A stretch of 64,000 nucleotides of DNA from Cystobasidiopsis lactophilus (GCA_001599975.1 BCIO01000001.1:3779631-3843630), one strand, 5' to 3'; positions 45,753-57,402 are shown, counted from the first letter of the stretch. Numbers and translations are program-made. Notes: generated from the sequence alone by a model not told the origin.

Positions 45753-47374
45753 TTACAAGCTTGCAGCGTTAAGATATGAGGTACAAGTCTCGTCTAAGGC
45801 CCTGGTCAGCTCCTCTGAGAACCAAATGTCTGAGAAGTTGTACCCGATCTGCTCTCCTTGCATGAGCTCGAGGCAGCAACAACAGACGAAGAGGCAGATG
45901 ACCAACGGTATGAACATCTTTCCAACTCCAAGCGTGAGGGATGATGGCATTGAGCCCGTTTTGAATGGTGATGTATGGCGAGTCTGGCCAAAGCTGTCCA
46001 CGGGAGCCAGAGTACTCGTGCTGAACCACAGCGTCCATCCTTCCCAATATTGAAGGCCAAAGTCCTGGGAGCGCAGATGTGTCGGGTTGGGGAACCAGCG
46101 GAGGCTTGACAGCCTTTAAAGCGCTGATTTCTGGGGACCACTTCAGGGCCACGTCGTCCGCCCGGTTGGTTTCCAGCTGCTGCTTTGCTTCATAACAAAG
46201 CGACCAGAAGTCTTCTTCCAGGCTGCCCGTCGCCTCGAAGGTCAACGCCACCTGCCGAAGCCGGTCGGCGTTGAACACCACGCTGGAGCCGCCCTGAGCA
46301 GCTTGTACGAACGCATTCGGCTCCTGACATAGTCGAGCTCTAACATCAACAGTGATGAAGCCAAAGTAAACGGTTTTGCATGTGGCGCGGTTGGAAGCGT
46401 GCTGCAAAAAAGCCAGTGAGAGGGCGACCAGGGTGAGGGCGCCGATTGAGGTGTTGTGCTTGCGAGCACCTTGAAGGAGTGGCTGGACGGGAATGGACGA
46501 ATAGAGGAGCTGGAGAGGTGCCTGAGATAGCGTGGTATCCGATTTGCTCGGCAGCGCGGCTTGCGGCTTGAGACCGACGTGTCAGTTGGACACTCCAAGA
46601 GGCACTTTACGAGCTTACTTGAGCGTCTGCCGCTTTCTGCTGGAATTGCCGCACCACGGACCGGATCAGCTCCTCGTCGGGCTTCGGTGTGCTTTCGTCG
46701 CGGAGACCGACGTGGTACGAAAAGTTTGGCAGCAACCTTTCCGGTTCCGAACCAAACTTGTAGGGAGTCTGCTGCTCCACAGTAGCGGAAAACAAGTGGT
46801 GGAAGAGCTATTAAAGACATGTGAGCGGTAGCTCCCATTGGAGGAGCGCGAGACACCTTACTAGCAAGACCGCCCGAGCATCAAAGATCGAATGCAAGAC
46901 GACGATTACAATGTTGAACTCTCCTGCAGCCTTTCCGGGTGCAAGGTGCAGAGTGGCGCAGTCGGTGTCCCGGGCCGGCTGGTACTTCGCAGGTTGTTTT
47001 TGCGCCAAATGGATCAAGTCGAGCACGGTGGCTGGCTCAGCGTGGTAGATGAAGGAGCGACCCATCCATCCACTGAGGTCCTCTTCCCTTGGCACCCTGT
47101 ACTCAGCCACCCATTGCGCTTCTCCAGCCGTGGCGGGATCCAGCAATTGCGAGGCCATGTTTGGGAACTGGAGCCGCATGGCCATCCAGCCGGCCTTGAG
47201 GTGCTCTATGAAATCCGAGTCGGAAGACTTCACGGTGAAGCCCAGAAATGCCGCAGTCAGGCCATGGCAGTGAAAGGCGGCCGATGCGAGCTCGATCTCG
47301 AAGTCGTACAGCGCTCGCCGATAGGTGTCTTCGGCCACCTTTCTCCAGACCGGTGTGAGCTCTTCAGAGGTCAT
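45753..47374 (-). CDS. HxxxD-type acyltransferase (condensation-domain fold)
   Basis: Start MTSEELTPVWRKVAED at 47374; an in-frame Met lies at 47461. Two-lobed acyltransferase layout. The catalytic motif is LHSIFDARAVLL (HxxxD, second His position in the condensation-domain sense), preceded by EFNIVIVV and followed after an intron (GTAAGG...TAATAG) by LFHHLFSATVE. The C-lobe has LGALTLVALSLAFL-like and YFGFITVDVRARL blocks. An intron near 45870-45912 joins KDVHT to LMQGEQIGYNFSDIW, and the gene ends TSYLNAASL at 45753. Relatives acylate alcohols, trichothecenes or glycolipids; the substrate is not evident. About 500 residues. Confidence 0.75.
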
Positions 47375-48152
47375 GGTTGCTTTGTCGACGATTGAGGGCA
47401 AAGTGTCAAAGGCGAAGCCCCCTCTCGAGGCGCGAGTCACAGAAAAGACGCTTCCGAACAAGAGCCTGCTGCTCCTCTAGCCCTATGGTCGTCTTATTCA
47501 GCCACGTAGGCGTCACAAGTTAGACATTGGCCAATGGAAAATGGCTGTGATTGGACAAGAGTCATTCTTGCTGGGTTGGAGCGCGACATCGATCATGTGG
47601 ACATTGTGGACCGGTTCACTTCCGCTCTCCTTATTGCCTGCTTTGCTCTTAGTAGAACGATGCCTAGTGACAACATAATGCACCAGCGCAAGGAGCCGGC
47701 GTCAAATGGCGCCCCTATCTACTCCCTTCCCGAATCACAGGAGTCCGCGCTCCTGTCTCGCTTCGCTTGGTGTGCATAATTTGAGCGGCGCTCCGTTGCG
47801 GCCAGTTCCACGTTCTTGACTCTTGTTCCGGATCGTCCACCTTTCGACACTGGAAAAGCTACTGCTGTTGATTTGGGCGCCCTTGGACCACCTTGCCTTG
47901 CCCTCCCTCCTCTGAAGTCGGACTCTGTTCGAAGCCCCTGTCCTTCGCCCAGACTTCCCTTATTTGACCAGAAGAAGCGATGTGGTGCGTTGCTACTGCT
48001 TTGACTGACCAGGCCAAATTGACGAACTTGAGGGTTGTTCCCAGGTGCGATAACTGTAAGAGTCGCCTCCATGTCTCTACCCCGTAAGCTCACCTCGAGC
48101 GGAAAGGCTTGCTTGTTTTCCCTGTACGTCTTCTCTTCGTTCTTTTACAATC
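47375..48152. other. Intergenic, divergent promoter region
   Basis: Lies between the acyltransferase start (minus) and the four-TM protein start (plus). Short open frames only. The 150 nt before 48153 is pyrimidine-rich (TCTTCTCTTCGTTCTTT), a likely transcription start zone. Confidence 0.5.
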
Positions 48153-49027
48153 ATGAACCTCAAAGCCTCAAAGCTCCGGCATGGCGCCATGGCCCTAGCC
48201 GCCCTCGTCGGCGGGTACAACCTAGCGGGGTCTATCTTCCTCTTCATGGTCGGAAGTACCTTATTCTTCAACTACCCGTGAGCTTTCCACTGGCCACAAA
48301 GTAATGCCGCTGAGGCTTTCCACTGCAGCGACTACCAAATTTGGGGCGGCATCGGCATGGCGGTCGTCGTTCTTTCCGCTTTCACGTGCGTCTTTTCACT
48401 CTTAACTCTTTTCGAAGCTCAAAATAGCGTGCGACAGACTGGTTGGCAACTCCATGCGCTCTTATATGTTTTGCCGCTTCGTCTTCTTCTTCTGGCCATT
48501 GGTTCTTCTCGTCCTCGCCGTCCGGGCGGCCTTTGTGCTCTTCGAGCTGGGCCGGACGAGGAACAATTTCAACTGGGAGTGCAACCACGACCGAGTGGCC
48601 TACACCACCGACCGCTACAACCAATCGCTCAATGGCACGCTGGACACAAGCCTGTACACTGGCTACCGTTTGCCCCAAAGGTGCGCTTCCGTCATCAAAC
48701 CGAGATGAAGTAGCATATTTTAAACGTTTAGCGCAGCTTCTGCACCTATGGCTACTCTTCGGTCTACGCTGCTTGGGTGTTGGCACTTTTGATCGACTTT
48801 GGCCTGAACTTGTATCAGTACTTCATGTCTTGGAGGATGTGCGTTTTCTCCTCCTCTTCGGGGAGAATGTTTGGTCTGAAGAGCTCGACGCACAGGTGCA
48901 CGAAGATTCGGCACGAGTACCAAGCGGTCCAAGCCAAGGGCGAAGGTATTGCCACTCTTCTCCCTATTCGCCACCTCGAATTCCTTGGCTGACGGTGTTG
49001 AGATGCTCTGCAGGGTACTACGGCTAA
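48153..49027 (+). CDS. Four-transmembrane protein
   Basis: Five or six exons, starting MNLKASKLRHGAMALAAL at 48153. TM1 LVGGYNLAGSIFLFMVGS, TM2 GGIGMAVVVLSAFT, TM3 CRFVFFFWPLVLLVLAVRAA, and TM4 VYAAWVLALLIDFGLNLYQY. Between TM3 and TM4 lies a loop with NFNWECNHD, a NQSLNGT sequon pair and SFCTYGYSS. The two cysteines probably form a disulfide in an extracellular or lumenal loop. The basic cytosolic tail RMCTKIRHEYQAVQAKGEGY ends at YG. The topology resembles MARVEL/tetraspanin-like proteins, but I do not recognise the family. Confidence 0.75.
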
Positions 49028-49301
49028 AGCTTTGGGACTCTCTCAAAGCTCAAAGCCTCGGCACGCGACACCTCCCTCGACGAAATTTCCGTCTCCCGCG
49101 GTTGCGTTGACGCACTCGCTCCCTATACGAATGGATACTCTTGTTTTAACGAACCTCTGAACGCGCGCACTTGTAATGGAACGAAATGGAAACGACACAA
49201 TTTTTACCATCTGCTGAAGCGCGCCAGCTCCTCTGCATGAGCTGGCAGGTCGAAGCTTGAGCCTGGTCTACGGAGAGCGGCTCGCTCGTCTTGCGCAAAA
49301 G

Positions 49302-50791
49302 ATGGCTCTAACCCAACCTGGTTTGCTGCGTGACTACATAGCAGTACAAGACAAGTACTGAATTTGGGCAACGAGCAGAGATTGTCAAGATCAAGAAGCA
49401 GCTGGGGGAAGCGGTGGCCGCCAACAAGGCGTCGGACATCAAGCTGCTGCTGCTGCGGCTCAGGCAGGAGCTGGTGGCCACTGAGGACCTGTTGCGGGAG
49501 ACGAAAGTGGGCTTGAGCGTGGGCAAACTGCGGAACAACCAGGACAAGGAGGTCGCCGAGCTCGCAAAGTCGATTGTCAAAAAGGTGCGCTGCGCTCTCC
49601 TCGTTGCCTGTTGCCTGGGCGGGTGGCTCAAGCAGGCAGGGACACAGTGGAAGAACGATGTCGGGCCAGTCAGGACGGCGGCGGACAAGGCCAAGAGCGT
49701 CGGCGACAAGAAGGACGCTTCCCAAAGTGCGCCGTCTCTTTACGTAGCTTCCGCGCTCGCCCTGCTCACAGTGGCGACTCAAACAGGCCCCAGTGGCAGC
49801 GCCATGTCTCCCTCCCACTCGTCCACCGTCTCCACCCCTCTGCCGTCCGGCTCGACGCAGGCGCCACCACCTGTCAAAGCCGAGCAGCCTCCCACGCCCA
49901 AAGCCGCCACAGCCAACGGGACTAGCAAAGCCGCCGCCAGCACTGGCAAGGAGTCGGACAAGAGCACGAGGAGCGCCAAGAGCGACGGCGTCCACTTCAA
50001 ATTGCACGGCGACAAGACGCGGGACAAGTGCATGGAGCTCATCTACGACGCTTTGGTGTCCGACTCTGACTCTCGTTCGTGTCGTCCTCTGCGCCTCTAA
50101 TCAGAGTGCTGATGCTTTAGCTGTGTCATCGAACAGCCTCGGAGCTGGTGTTCGACCGGGCCAAGGCGATCGAGCAGCAAGTGTACCTGACCAACGACGA
50201 GGACACGACGCCGGCCTACCGGACCAAGATGCGCTCGCTCATGCAAAACCTCAAGATCAACCCGGCCTTGCGCGAGGCCGTCGTGTTCGGCTACCTCTTG
50301 CCGGAGAAGCTCTGCTCCATGTCGGCCCAGGACATGGCCTCCGAGGATCGCAAGGCCGAGGACCGCAAGATGGCCGAAGAGAACCTGTTCAAAGCGAGGG
50401 GCGCCGGCATGCAGCAGTCCGAGACTGACACCTTCCAGTGCGGCAGATGCAAGCAGCGAAAGGTGCGTTCGGATTGCCACCTTCAGCCGAAGGCGTCTGG
50501 CTGAGCAATCGTTCTTGTACAGTGCACTTACTATCGTGAGCTGTCTTTACTCTTTCTTCATTCTTTCAAACTCAGTGGTCGCGCTCCTTGCAGAAATGGT
50601 TTACTCTTTTTTATTCTTTCAAACTCATCATGCTGACTCCCCAGAGTCGCAGCAAACGCGCTCAGCTGACGAGCCCATGACAGCGCGTCTTCCTCCTTGT
50701 CTCTTGGGCCGTCTGACTTGAGCTCACGACGACCTCTCGACAGACCTTTGTCACCTGCACCATCTGTCAAAACAAGTGGAAGTTTTGCTGA
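49302..50791 (+). CDS. DST1: Transcription elongation factor TFIIS
   Basis: Eight exons: 49302-49320, 49379-49584, 49648-49726, 49787-50074, 50137-50462, 50523-50535, 50645-50682, 50744-50791. Total 1017 nt, 338 residues. The N-terminal LW domain (KLLLLRLRQELVATEDLLRE, VGKLRNN...W) binds Mediator/polymerase partners. The central domain (CMELIYDALVSDS, ASELVFDRAKAIEQQVY, YRTKMRSLMQNLK) binds Pol II. The C-terminal zinc ribbon FQCGRCKQRKCTYYQ, TRSADEPMTTFVTCTIC, NKWKFC holds the catalytic acidic pair in SADEP that stimulates transcript cleavage. Exon 6 is 13 nt (TGCACTTACTATC) and encodes a ribbon cysteine. The last intron has a GC donor. Confidence 0.95.
50683..50743 (+). other. GC-AG intron in TFIIS
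   Basis: Begins GCGCGT and ends CGACAG. Only this border gives the invariant SADEPMT|TFVTC of the zinc ribbon. A GT two or more bases on would add residues and shift the frame. Confidence 0.75.
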
Positions 50792-51233
50792 GTGGCCTCG
50801 CTGCGTCTGCCAGCTGTTTTAGAGGTACGACCCTTGCGTGCTGCCTCTCGGCGCTTGCCACTGACTTTGAGCCTTGTTGGGCAGCCCTTCCGCGAGAGCG
50901 CCGGCCCCATTCCCACCTCTGATTCTTGGATCGCGCAGGCTTCTCGCCTCTGGAAGAGCACTCCCTACCGTCCTTACAGAGTAGGTTTCGGTCAAAAGTC
51001 AAGATGCGGTTCAAAAGAGGGCGCGCCGACCTGGGTGGCGGCGCATGTAACAAACCTGTAATTTCAGCCTTCACTTGGGCATAGACTCCCGTTTGGACAA
51101 CCGGCTTTCCAGTGTGATTTGAATGGATGCACAAGCACAAAAGGTATCAGCATTGCAGCATGTTGAGTCATCTATACAACAACAAAGGAATTCCAGATTG
51201 AAGTTTGCCACCCTTTGTCAAAGTCCATCAGGC
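50792..51233. other. Intergenic region
   Basis: Convergent 3' regions of TFIIS and orphan C1. No gene seen. Confidence 0.5.
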
Positions 51234-52797
51234 TCAGGGGTGCCTGCGTGGACCAAGATAAACCGGAGTGTGTGCAGCAGGTGAGTCGGATGCAGGTGAA
51301 CTGCTGCGAGAGTGAGGCCGAAGCGGAAGGCGGGCGTCAAAATAGTCCAGCGCGGCGCCAATATTCGTAAGGCCGACCAGAAGTAATGGCTTGAGGGTGC
51401 CATCTTTGAGTCTGTCCTCCACCCATCTGTCTGCAAGGGTTTCCTCGACGGGCTGTCGAATGTTGTCGCTCTGGCCGGGGTGTGGCCTTGGAGCTAAGTA
51501 TCCGTCGAGAGAATGGTCTGTCCAGGGAGCGAGGCTCTGCATGCATTATGCACAGAAAGAGAGCCAATGACGCACAATGGTCCACAAAGTGCCAGCCAAA
51601 TTTGCACCCGTGGTCAGTTCTGGACGCGCAGCGCTCGAGGTTCATCGCATGGTGCCAAGAAGGGTGACCGAGCCGATGTCCATCGATTCCTGCTGCGTCA
51701 TTAAGAAGCGCCCGCGGAATGGAGGGAGGGTCCTACGGAAGAAAAAGCAGAACACTGGATCGCCGTGCAGCTTTATTGCCGAAAATGCGGACCCATATAC
51801 CGGGATCAAGTCTCTGACCAATATTGACTCCATCGCATATTCGAAGGAGAGACAATCCACGCCTAAGCAGGAAGAGGCTGGATTTTGGCCTACGTTATCC
51901 ACGACAAAGTTCTTCCAGCAGTCGATGATGCCAGCGTCCATATACCAGCCATGGGCCGGTGCTCTATAGCAAAGCTTCAAGTCTTGGATTCGAAATGTCA
52001 GCTATAATTGATTGTAGCTAGAGTCGAGCGAGTACCTTCTGGAGAAACCCCAAACAGCCTTGAAAGAGCGCCTGTGCAGTGATGTGCGAAAGGTTGCACA
52101 GGCGGGTTTGGTTGAAGACCCGGCGATCGTACTTTGACATAGTCAATGGCTTCTTGCGGATGCGTCAGATGGACTGCGTAAAGCGGAACGAAGCAGTCAT
52201 CCAAGGCATGGTGCTCTCCTTGTACGACAAAACTGTGGACGGCGCGTGAGTGTCGAGAATGCAGCAAATCCAATGCAGCACCTTTGAAGCTGTCTATTCA
52301 ATCTGGTTTCTTTTTACAAAGGAGAAAGTCACCTACTAGGGTAGGATAATTGGAACCGCGAATGTTCGGTGCCGTTTTGGGAGACATAGGCTTCGTAGAT
52401 AGCAATGTGCGAGCATTTCACTATATGCGATGCGTTGGGCATGACTTCATCTGTAATTTGGTTCAATTTGGAGGGCGAGGCGAGATAAAAAAACCATACT
52501 GAAGGCAACGGCAACTCGTTTTTTGCGTTCCATTACGCCGAAATGGCCGCTGTATAAAGCTGGCGGTGCTCGCTGTGCAAATCCGTGCAAATCGGCCACG
52601 CACGTAGGGAAGAAAATGTTGACCTCCCCTTGTAGTTGATGGTTGAGAGTGATGTTATCTGTTAAACATTCTAGGAACATCTCCTTCGTCATCATGCTGT
52701 GCGAGTTGTAGCCTGGCCAGCCCCTCGAAGGCGGTCTCAAAACCGCACGAACAATCTCAGGAGTGCTATTCAGCAGCGTTGCCAGGCAATCGAGCAT
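51234..52797 (-). CDS. Orphan with duplicated RxPxxGW module, tandem copy C1
   Basis: Multi-exon minus-strand gene starting MLDCLATLLNSTPEIVRA at 52797. Module 1: VLRPPSRGWPGYNSHSMMTK, EMFLECLTDNITLN. Next exon: NEVMPNASHIVKCSHIAIYE. Then GEHHALDDCFVPLYAVHLTH, and module 2: KLCYRAPAHGWYMDAG, CWKNFVVDNVGQNPAS. The C-terminal exon has DRWVEDRLKDGTLKPLLLVG, LTNIGAALDYFDARLPL and a Ser/Pro tail ending GPRRHP at 51234. It is clearly a paralog of the next gene upstream. Exon joins in the middle are approximate, and I cannot exclude that this copy is degenerate. No known domain; no signal peptide. Confidence 0.5.
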
Positions 52798-52842
52798 CCT
52801 GCTCGCCGAGCGTCAGCGTACTTCTTGTTGCGATCTTCATGC

Positions 52843-54479
52843 TCACGCAGTCTCTAATCCAGAGACATCGCGGGGGCTAGCAATGCAGAAATCCGAACGC
52901 TGCGCCAAAGGACCAATGACTGGCTCGCCCGCCGACTTTGAAGTATAGGTGCACAGATGGTGGCGCGGAGTCCACAAGGGCAAGACATTAGTATGAGCTC
53001 TGGTGTCATCTGAAGGTGAAGGAGATCGAGAGCGTATGGCTGCATTGATGTCATGCAAAGGGGGAGTTGTGGATCGAGGAGCGGGCGCAGGTCCTTGAAG
53101 TTCGGGCAGTCGGTCTTCGCAATAAATCGCAGCAGTTCGAAAACTAGACAGTCCCACGAGGAGTAGTGGCGCCAGGCGTTCCATCTTCATTTGATCCACC
53201 ACCCAATCGTCTTCGTTGGTAGTATTGGAAGGGCGCTCGCACGAGCCGAGCGGCTGTACTCGCTGTATCGGTACCTTACCAGGATGAAGATCATGGTCTA
53301 AAACGGCCCTGTAAGATATCGCGCTCCTTGCTCGATCGAGACTGACAAAGGTCTCTGTAATGGAAGCCAGGGCATCCTTCATGCCTATTCTTGCACAGCT
53401 CCAAGTTGATGGCGTAAGTTTTCTGGTCGCAAGCTGTACGATTCTTTAAGATCCTGTCTAATTGAGGCCACAGCTCCTCACTGTAGAATAGGCACAAAAT
53501 CGTATCGTCGATGTATCGAATCATCTCGCGAGCGGCATGCTGAACGGCTCCAGCATGATCTGGACCCTTCGTGCCGAGCTGCTGTAGGAACCGACAAGAC
53601 AAGAAATCCAGATCCATGCTTGCAGCGGCAGGATTGTGGGTGAAGTTGTCCACGAACCACCGTTCCCAGGTATTGGCATCGCCCACGTTGCGCCAGCCCG
53701 CGGCAGGCGCTCTGAAGCACAATCGCAAATCGGAGACCGACAAGCCCAGCAATCGACCCAAGGCACCAACACATTCGTGATTAGGTGCATCCTTTGGCCG
53801 ACGATCAACTCGCTCAGACACGAACTGTACAGTCCAATGTGGGTCATGGAGGAAATAGGCATAGATCGGATGAAAGCGCTGTTGTTCGATTGCTTGATGC
53901 GCCATCGACATTGCCAGGCGATTGAGCCTGTCATCCACACGCGGCACAAGGGAATGCAATTCTAAAAAAGTCCCATCTGGGGTCAAGAAAATGAATGGTA
54001 GTCTCTATGCCACCTACGAAACTCCATGATCCGAAAACCATCGCGTTCTCCTTGTACGTCCAAATGGTATTCGTAAGATGTCGCATGCGTGAGCTTGACT
54101 CGACTATGGTCGTCGGTCATTTCGTCTAGCGAGCCGAATCAGCGGCAAACTGAGAGAGCGGATGTTTTGACCTCTTACTGTAGGCAACAGCAAGCCGTTT
54201 CTCATGATAATCTCTTGGAGGCATCCCAACGGGCTGGACCCGATACTTCCCTACGGGAGCAGTTTTCGCAAAAAGATCCAAATCCGAAAGTGTCTTGGGC
54301 AAGGCGATAGAGACAGAACGATTCAACGTCTGATTCAAGGTAGTGTTGTCCAAAACACACGCCAAGAACATTTCGCTTGACCAGGTGTCTTTGTAAGTCC
54401 ATCCACTGGAAGGAGGGCGCAACACGTCCCGGAGATTGGCGACGGTTGTGTCCAGAACTCTCGAAAATGAGACAGTCAT
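52843..54479 (-). CDS. Orphan with duplicated RxPxxGW module, tandem copy C2
   Basis: Paralog of C1, head to tail, about 45 nt from its start. Starts MTVSFSRVLDTTVANLRDV. Module 1: LRPPSSGWTYKDTWSSEM, FLACVLDNTTLNQTL. A GTAAGA...CTAG intron leads to NEMTDDHSRVKLTHATSYEY. The next long exon holds HTVQF-like sequence, GALGRLLGLSVSDLRLCF, module 2 RAPAAGWRNVGDANTWERWF, VDNFTHNPAA, and MIRYIDDTILCLFYSEELW. The last exon has DDWVVDQMKMERLAPLLLVG, LSSFRTAAIYCEDRLPE, then a Ser/Pro tail ending SGLETA at 52843. The join between the last two exons near 53300-53390 is unclear. Function unknown; a lineage-specific expansion. Confidence 0.52.
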
Positions 54480-55827
54480 ACTGAGGAGGCTGCGTGAGCC
54501 TGGTACCGACGACAAAAACCGGCAGAAAGCCTACCAATTGTTGTCGTCCTTTGGTGATTTCGGACCATCCACCCAAAAATTCGAAATTTCGGTTACAGCA
54601 GTGAAGGCCGTCTGTGGTCTCATATGAAGCACACCTGGGGTCGCGTAGTGGACCATCTGATGCCGAGATTGCAATGGACTTTCCGGCATTCCAGGACGAG
54701 GATCCAGCCAATGAGGGCGAGAGTCCGCGACTTGGGGCGAAAACCGCCTTTGTTCCATAGGCGAGCTTTGGAGAGGTGAATGCCGGAGATTTGGGTCGAA
54801 ATGTGGGTCGTGCCAGCCGTGGCCTCGGTCGCCCCTAAGATCGTCCGCTGGCGCGAGCATCCGCAGTTGCGCCGCACCATGGATAGGCTGTGGTTGATGC
54901 AAATGCTCATTGGGAAGCCCATGAAGGTGGGGTTGGACTTCCATCTACCCAGACAGTAAAGACGCCGATGGGAGTCTTGGAGTGGCCAGCAGAGGCAATG
55001 GGATCTTAGCTGGGAACAGTGGCGCAGAGAACGGAAGAAGAGAGCCTAAAAGCAGCAAGTCTAACGCGGGCCGTCCGTTAGGGAAAACGAAAGGCATAGA
55101 GGGTTGCAGAAGGGGTCTGGAAGTTCGAGTTGCCATGTTAGAACCTGCTGACCACACGTTCGTCTCGGATTCCTTCTCACGGCGTCCACTGCGGTGAGAC
55201 TATACAATCAATAGCAAAAATGTACGCCTCTGGGTGTGAGGGCGTCTGGACCCACCCCACACAACGCGCCGGCCGTCAAGCGAAGGAGATAAAGGTCCTA
55301 GAGGGAGAGGAAGTCAGGCGGTGATTCCAAATTCGCCAGTCTGAAACCTGGATGCCCTGTACAGAGGAGACAGAAGACACGAGAAGGACGACGCAGTCGC
55401 AGACTGCCCACGCCAAGACCTGCCGCAGGCCTCAAGGCATCCAGAGCGAGCAATTTGTATCAAGCAGTGGGGACCGCAACGCAGCCACAGGCACCTTTTT
55501 GCTCTAGATCTACATTAGATTAGGCAGTTAATATGGTAGCGTGGGTCGAAGCAGTCAGTGAGCCGCCGTCGAGGACGAAAAGGTTTCTTCGCCTGTTGGT
55601 TTCTGCCGTCCATCTTGACCGGCGGCTTGTCTTAGAAGGACTTGCAAGCGCGCTTCAGAGGCCAAACGTGAGAGCCAAGCGCCCCAAGACACCCGTGCAG
55701 ATCAAGATGACTGACGAGCGAGCGATGAGAAGACCTTCTATCCAGCAGAAGGTGGCGACCGCTCTTTGGAGAGCCAAAGCCTGCATGGCTTCTCCCAGGG
55801 GCTCCAGATGATCTCTCAATTGGTCTA
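54480..55827. other. Intergenic region without supported gene
   Basis: About 1.3 kb between orphan C2 and the second SDR. Several short frames on both strands, none with motifs, splice structure or codon bias I can trust. Confidence 0.5.
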
Positions 55828-56699
55828 TCAGAATGGATACAATGCTCCATCGTACGACCAGTAGCCCTTCTGTTCCGCCAAATTCTCGCGAGTTGCCCTG
55901 TCGATAATTGGCAACAGCTTCCCGACACTGTCCTCGACTTCAATGTCTGCTTCCTCTCCCCAGCCTGACATCTGGGCTGCTGCATTCCCGTTGTCGGTTC
56001 TGACTGTCTGCAGCGGTCATCACAGAATTGAGCTTCCTCTTTCACAACGCACCGAAACCCGGGCAAACTGGGAATGCTACCAGCCACTCGTTCTCGTGGT
56101 GAATCTTGGTGGTGAAGTAGTTGAGAGCGGCCTTCGAGGAGCCGTAAGCTGTGATTCCGATCGGCAAGTTTTTGATGTGCTCGATGCTGCCGCCTCCGCT
56201 CGAGATCGAGACAAACTTGGGATTCCTTGCCTTCGCCTTCTCTAAGAGCGGATAGACCGCTTGATACAGAATGATTGGACCCAATGTGTTGATTTCCCAG
56301 TGCATGCGCAAAGATGAAACCGGCGTCAAGTGCGCCGGCAGGTACGTTTTGGAAATACCAGCGTTGGCAATGACCTATCGTTCCCTTCCTCGATTTGGGG
56401 ACTTGGACCGACGAAGGAATGTGACGTACGACGTCAAGAGATTCAATGCCCTGTCTCTTCAAGCTTTCGATGGCGTCCAAAGCATCCGTTTCTGACGTAG
56501 ACTCGATTTTGACCAATAGCACCCGAGACCCATTCGTCAGGGACTCTGACAACGTAACCAGGTGTGCTGCTCCGTCCAGGTCCCTCACGCCTGCTATCAC
56601 GGTTGTATTGGGCCTCTGGACGAGCGCTTCCACGAAGCCCCTTCCGATTCCCCGGTTGGCGCCTGTGATCAACCACGTTAGGCCATTTTGGTTGGACAT
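55828..56699 (-). CDS. Short-chain dehydrogenase/reductase (sniffer/norsolorinic-acid-ketoreductase-like)
   Basis: Start MSNQNGLTWLITGANRGIGR at 56699. Cofactor motif TGANRGIG, VIANAGISKTY after a GTACGT...GATAG intron, FVSISSGGGSIEHI, and catalytic YGSSKAALNYF (YxxxK). A second intron follows CPGFGAL-like sequence and leads to VRTDNGNAAAQMSG. The C-terminal part is EDSVGKLLPIIDRAT, ending GYWSYDGALYPF at 55828. About 250 residues. The SIxGGSI...YGSSKAAL pattern and the W-Y-G-x-xPF tail are typical of fungal ketoreductases of this subfamily. Substrate unknown. Confidence 0.87.
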
Positions 56700-56981
56700 G
56701 GCTTGCCAGATTGGTCGTCGTTTGTGTGAAAGTGGGCTTTCGGTCCATGTCGGTGATCCGTCGGCACTCGCACCCGGCTCGGCGCATTTCTCTGTGCCAT
56801 GCACGTGAAATCCTTCGTGCGTACGTGCAGCGGCTTCTGTAGACTTTCGATTCGCTCCCTCTGATAGGGGATAGCTAGTAGGCGAAGTGGGCGAAGACAG
56901 GAAAGAAGGACCGTCGCAAACTCGTTGAGCTCGTCAGAATTCCAATGTAATTAGACCAGGTTGAAGCCCGCACACGACCAA

Positions 56982-57402
56982 TCACAAGTCCTTGTTCGTC
57001 TCTCCAATGCCCGGCACAAAGGTGTCTATAAGGAAGGAAGACGTCAACATTTGAGGGAGTACCTCTCGCGGCGACCTACCTTTCGCCTTCTTCAGCAAGC
57101 CTCCAGATTTGGCATCGGCCTCTTCAGCCTTCTCCTTGGTGTTTTCGATGTCTTGCTGTGCACCTTCTTGCGCCTTGTAGCCTGGCCCACCTCGGGCGGT
57201 CCTTGAAACACGAGAACAGCAAATCAGCCCGACTCTTTGACAGTCGGGGACGAAAGCAGATACATGTCGTTGCGCTCCGAAGCAGACCTGGAACGTTGTC
57301 TGAAGCGTCAACCCAGGTCTTGGAGCAGCAAGAGCAGCGAGCCGAAACGTACATCTCAGCCAAGCCTTTGTTCTCGAGGTTGCTGCTAATGACGGCGCCC
57401 AT
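56982..57402 (-). CDS. Small hydrophilic protein
   Basis: Four exons, starting MGAVISSNLENKGLAEM at 57402. Then a 24 nt micro-exon (SASERND), an exon TARGGPGYKAQEGAQQDIEN, KEKAEEADAKSGGLLKKAK, and a last exon DTFVPGIGETNKDL ending at 56982. About 85 residues, rich in Lys/Glu/Gly with no hydrophobic segment; it resembles hydrophilins/LEA-like stress proteins. The call is from composition only. Confidence 0.5.

Noticed and set aside
53420-53560. YIDD followed by LCLFYSEELWPQLDRIL in orphan C2, resembling the YxDD box of reverse transcriptases
   Set aside because: No other reverse-transcriptase blocks surround it, and the paralog C1 has FVDH at the matching place, so the motif is not conserved. 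Treated as chance.
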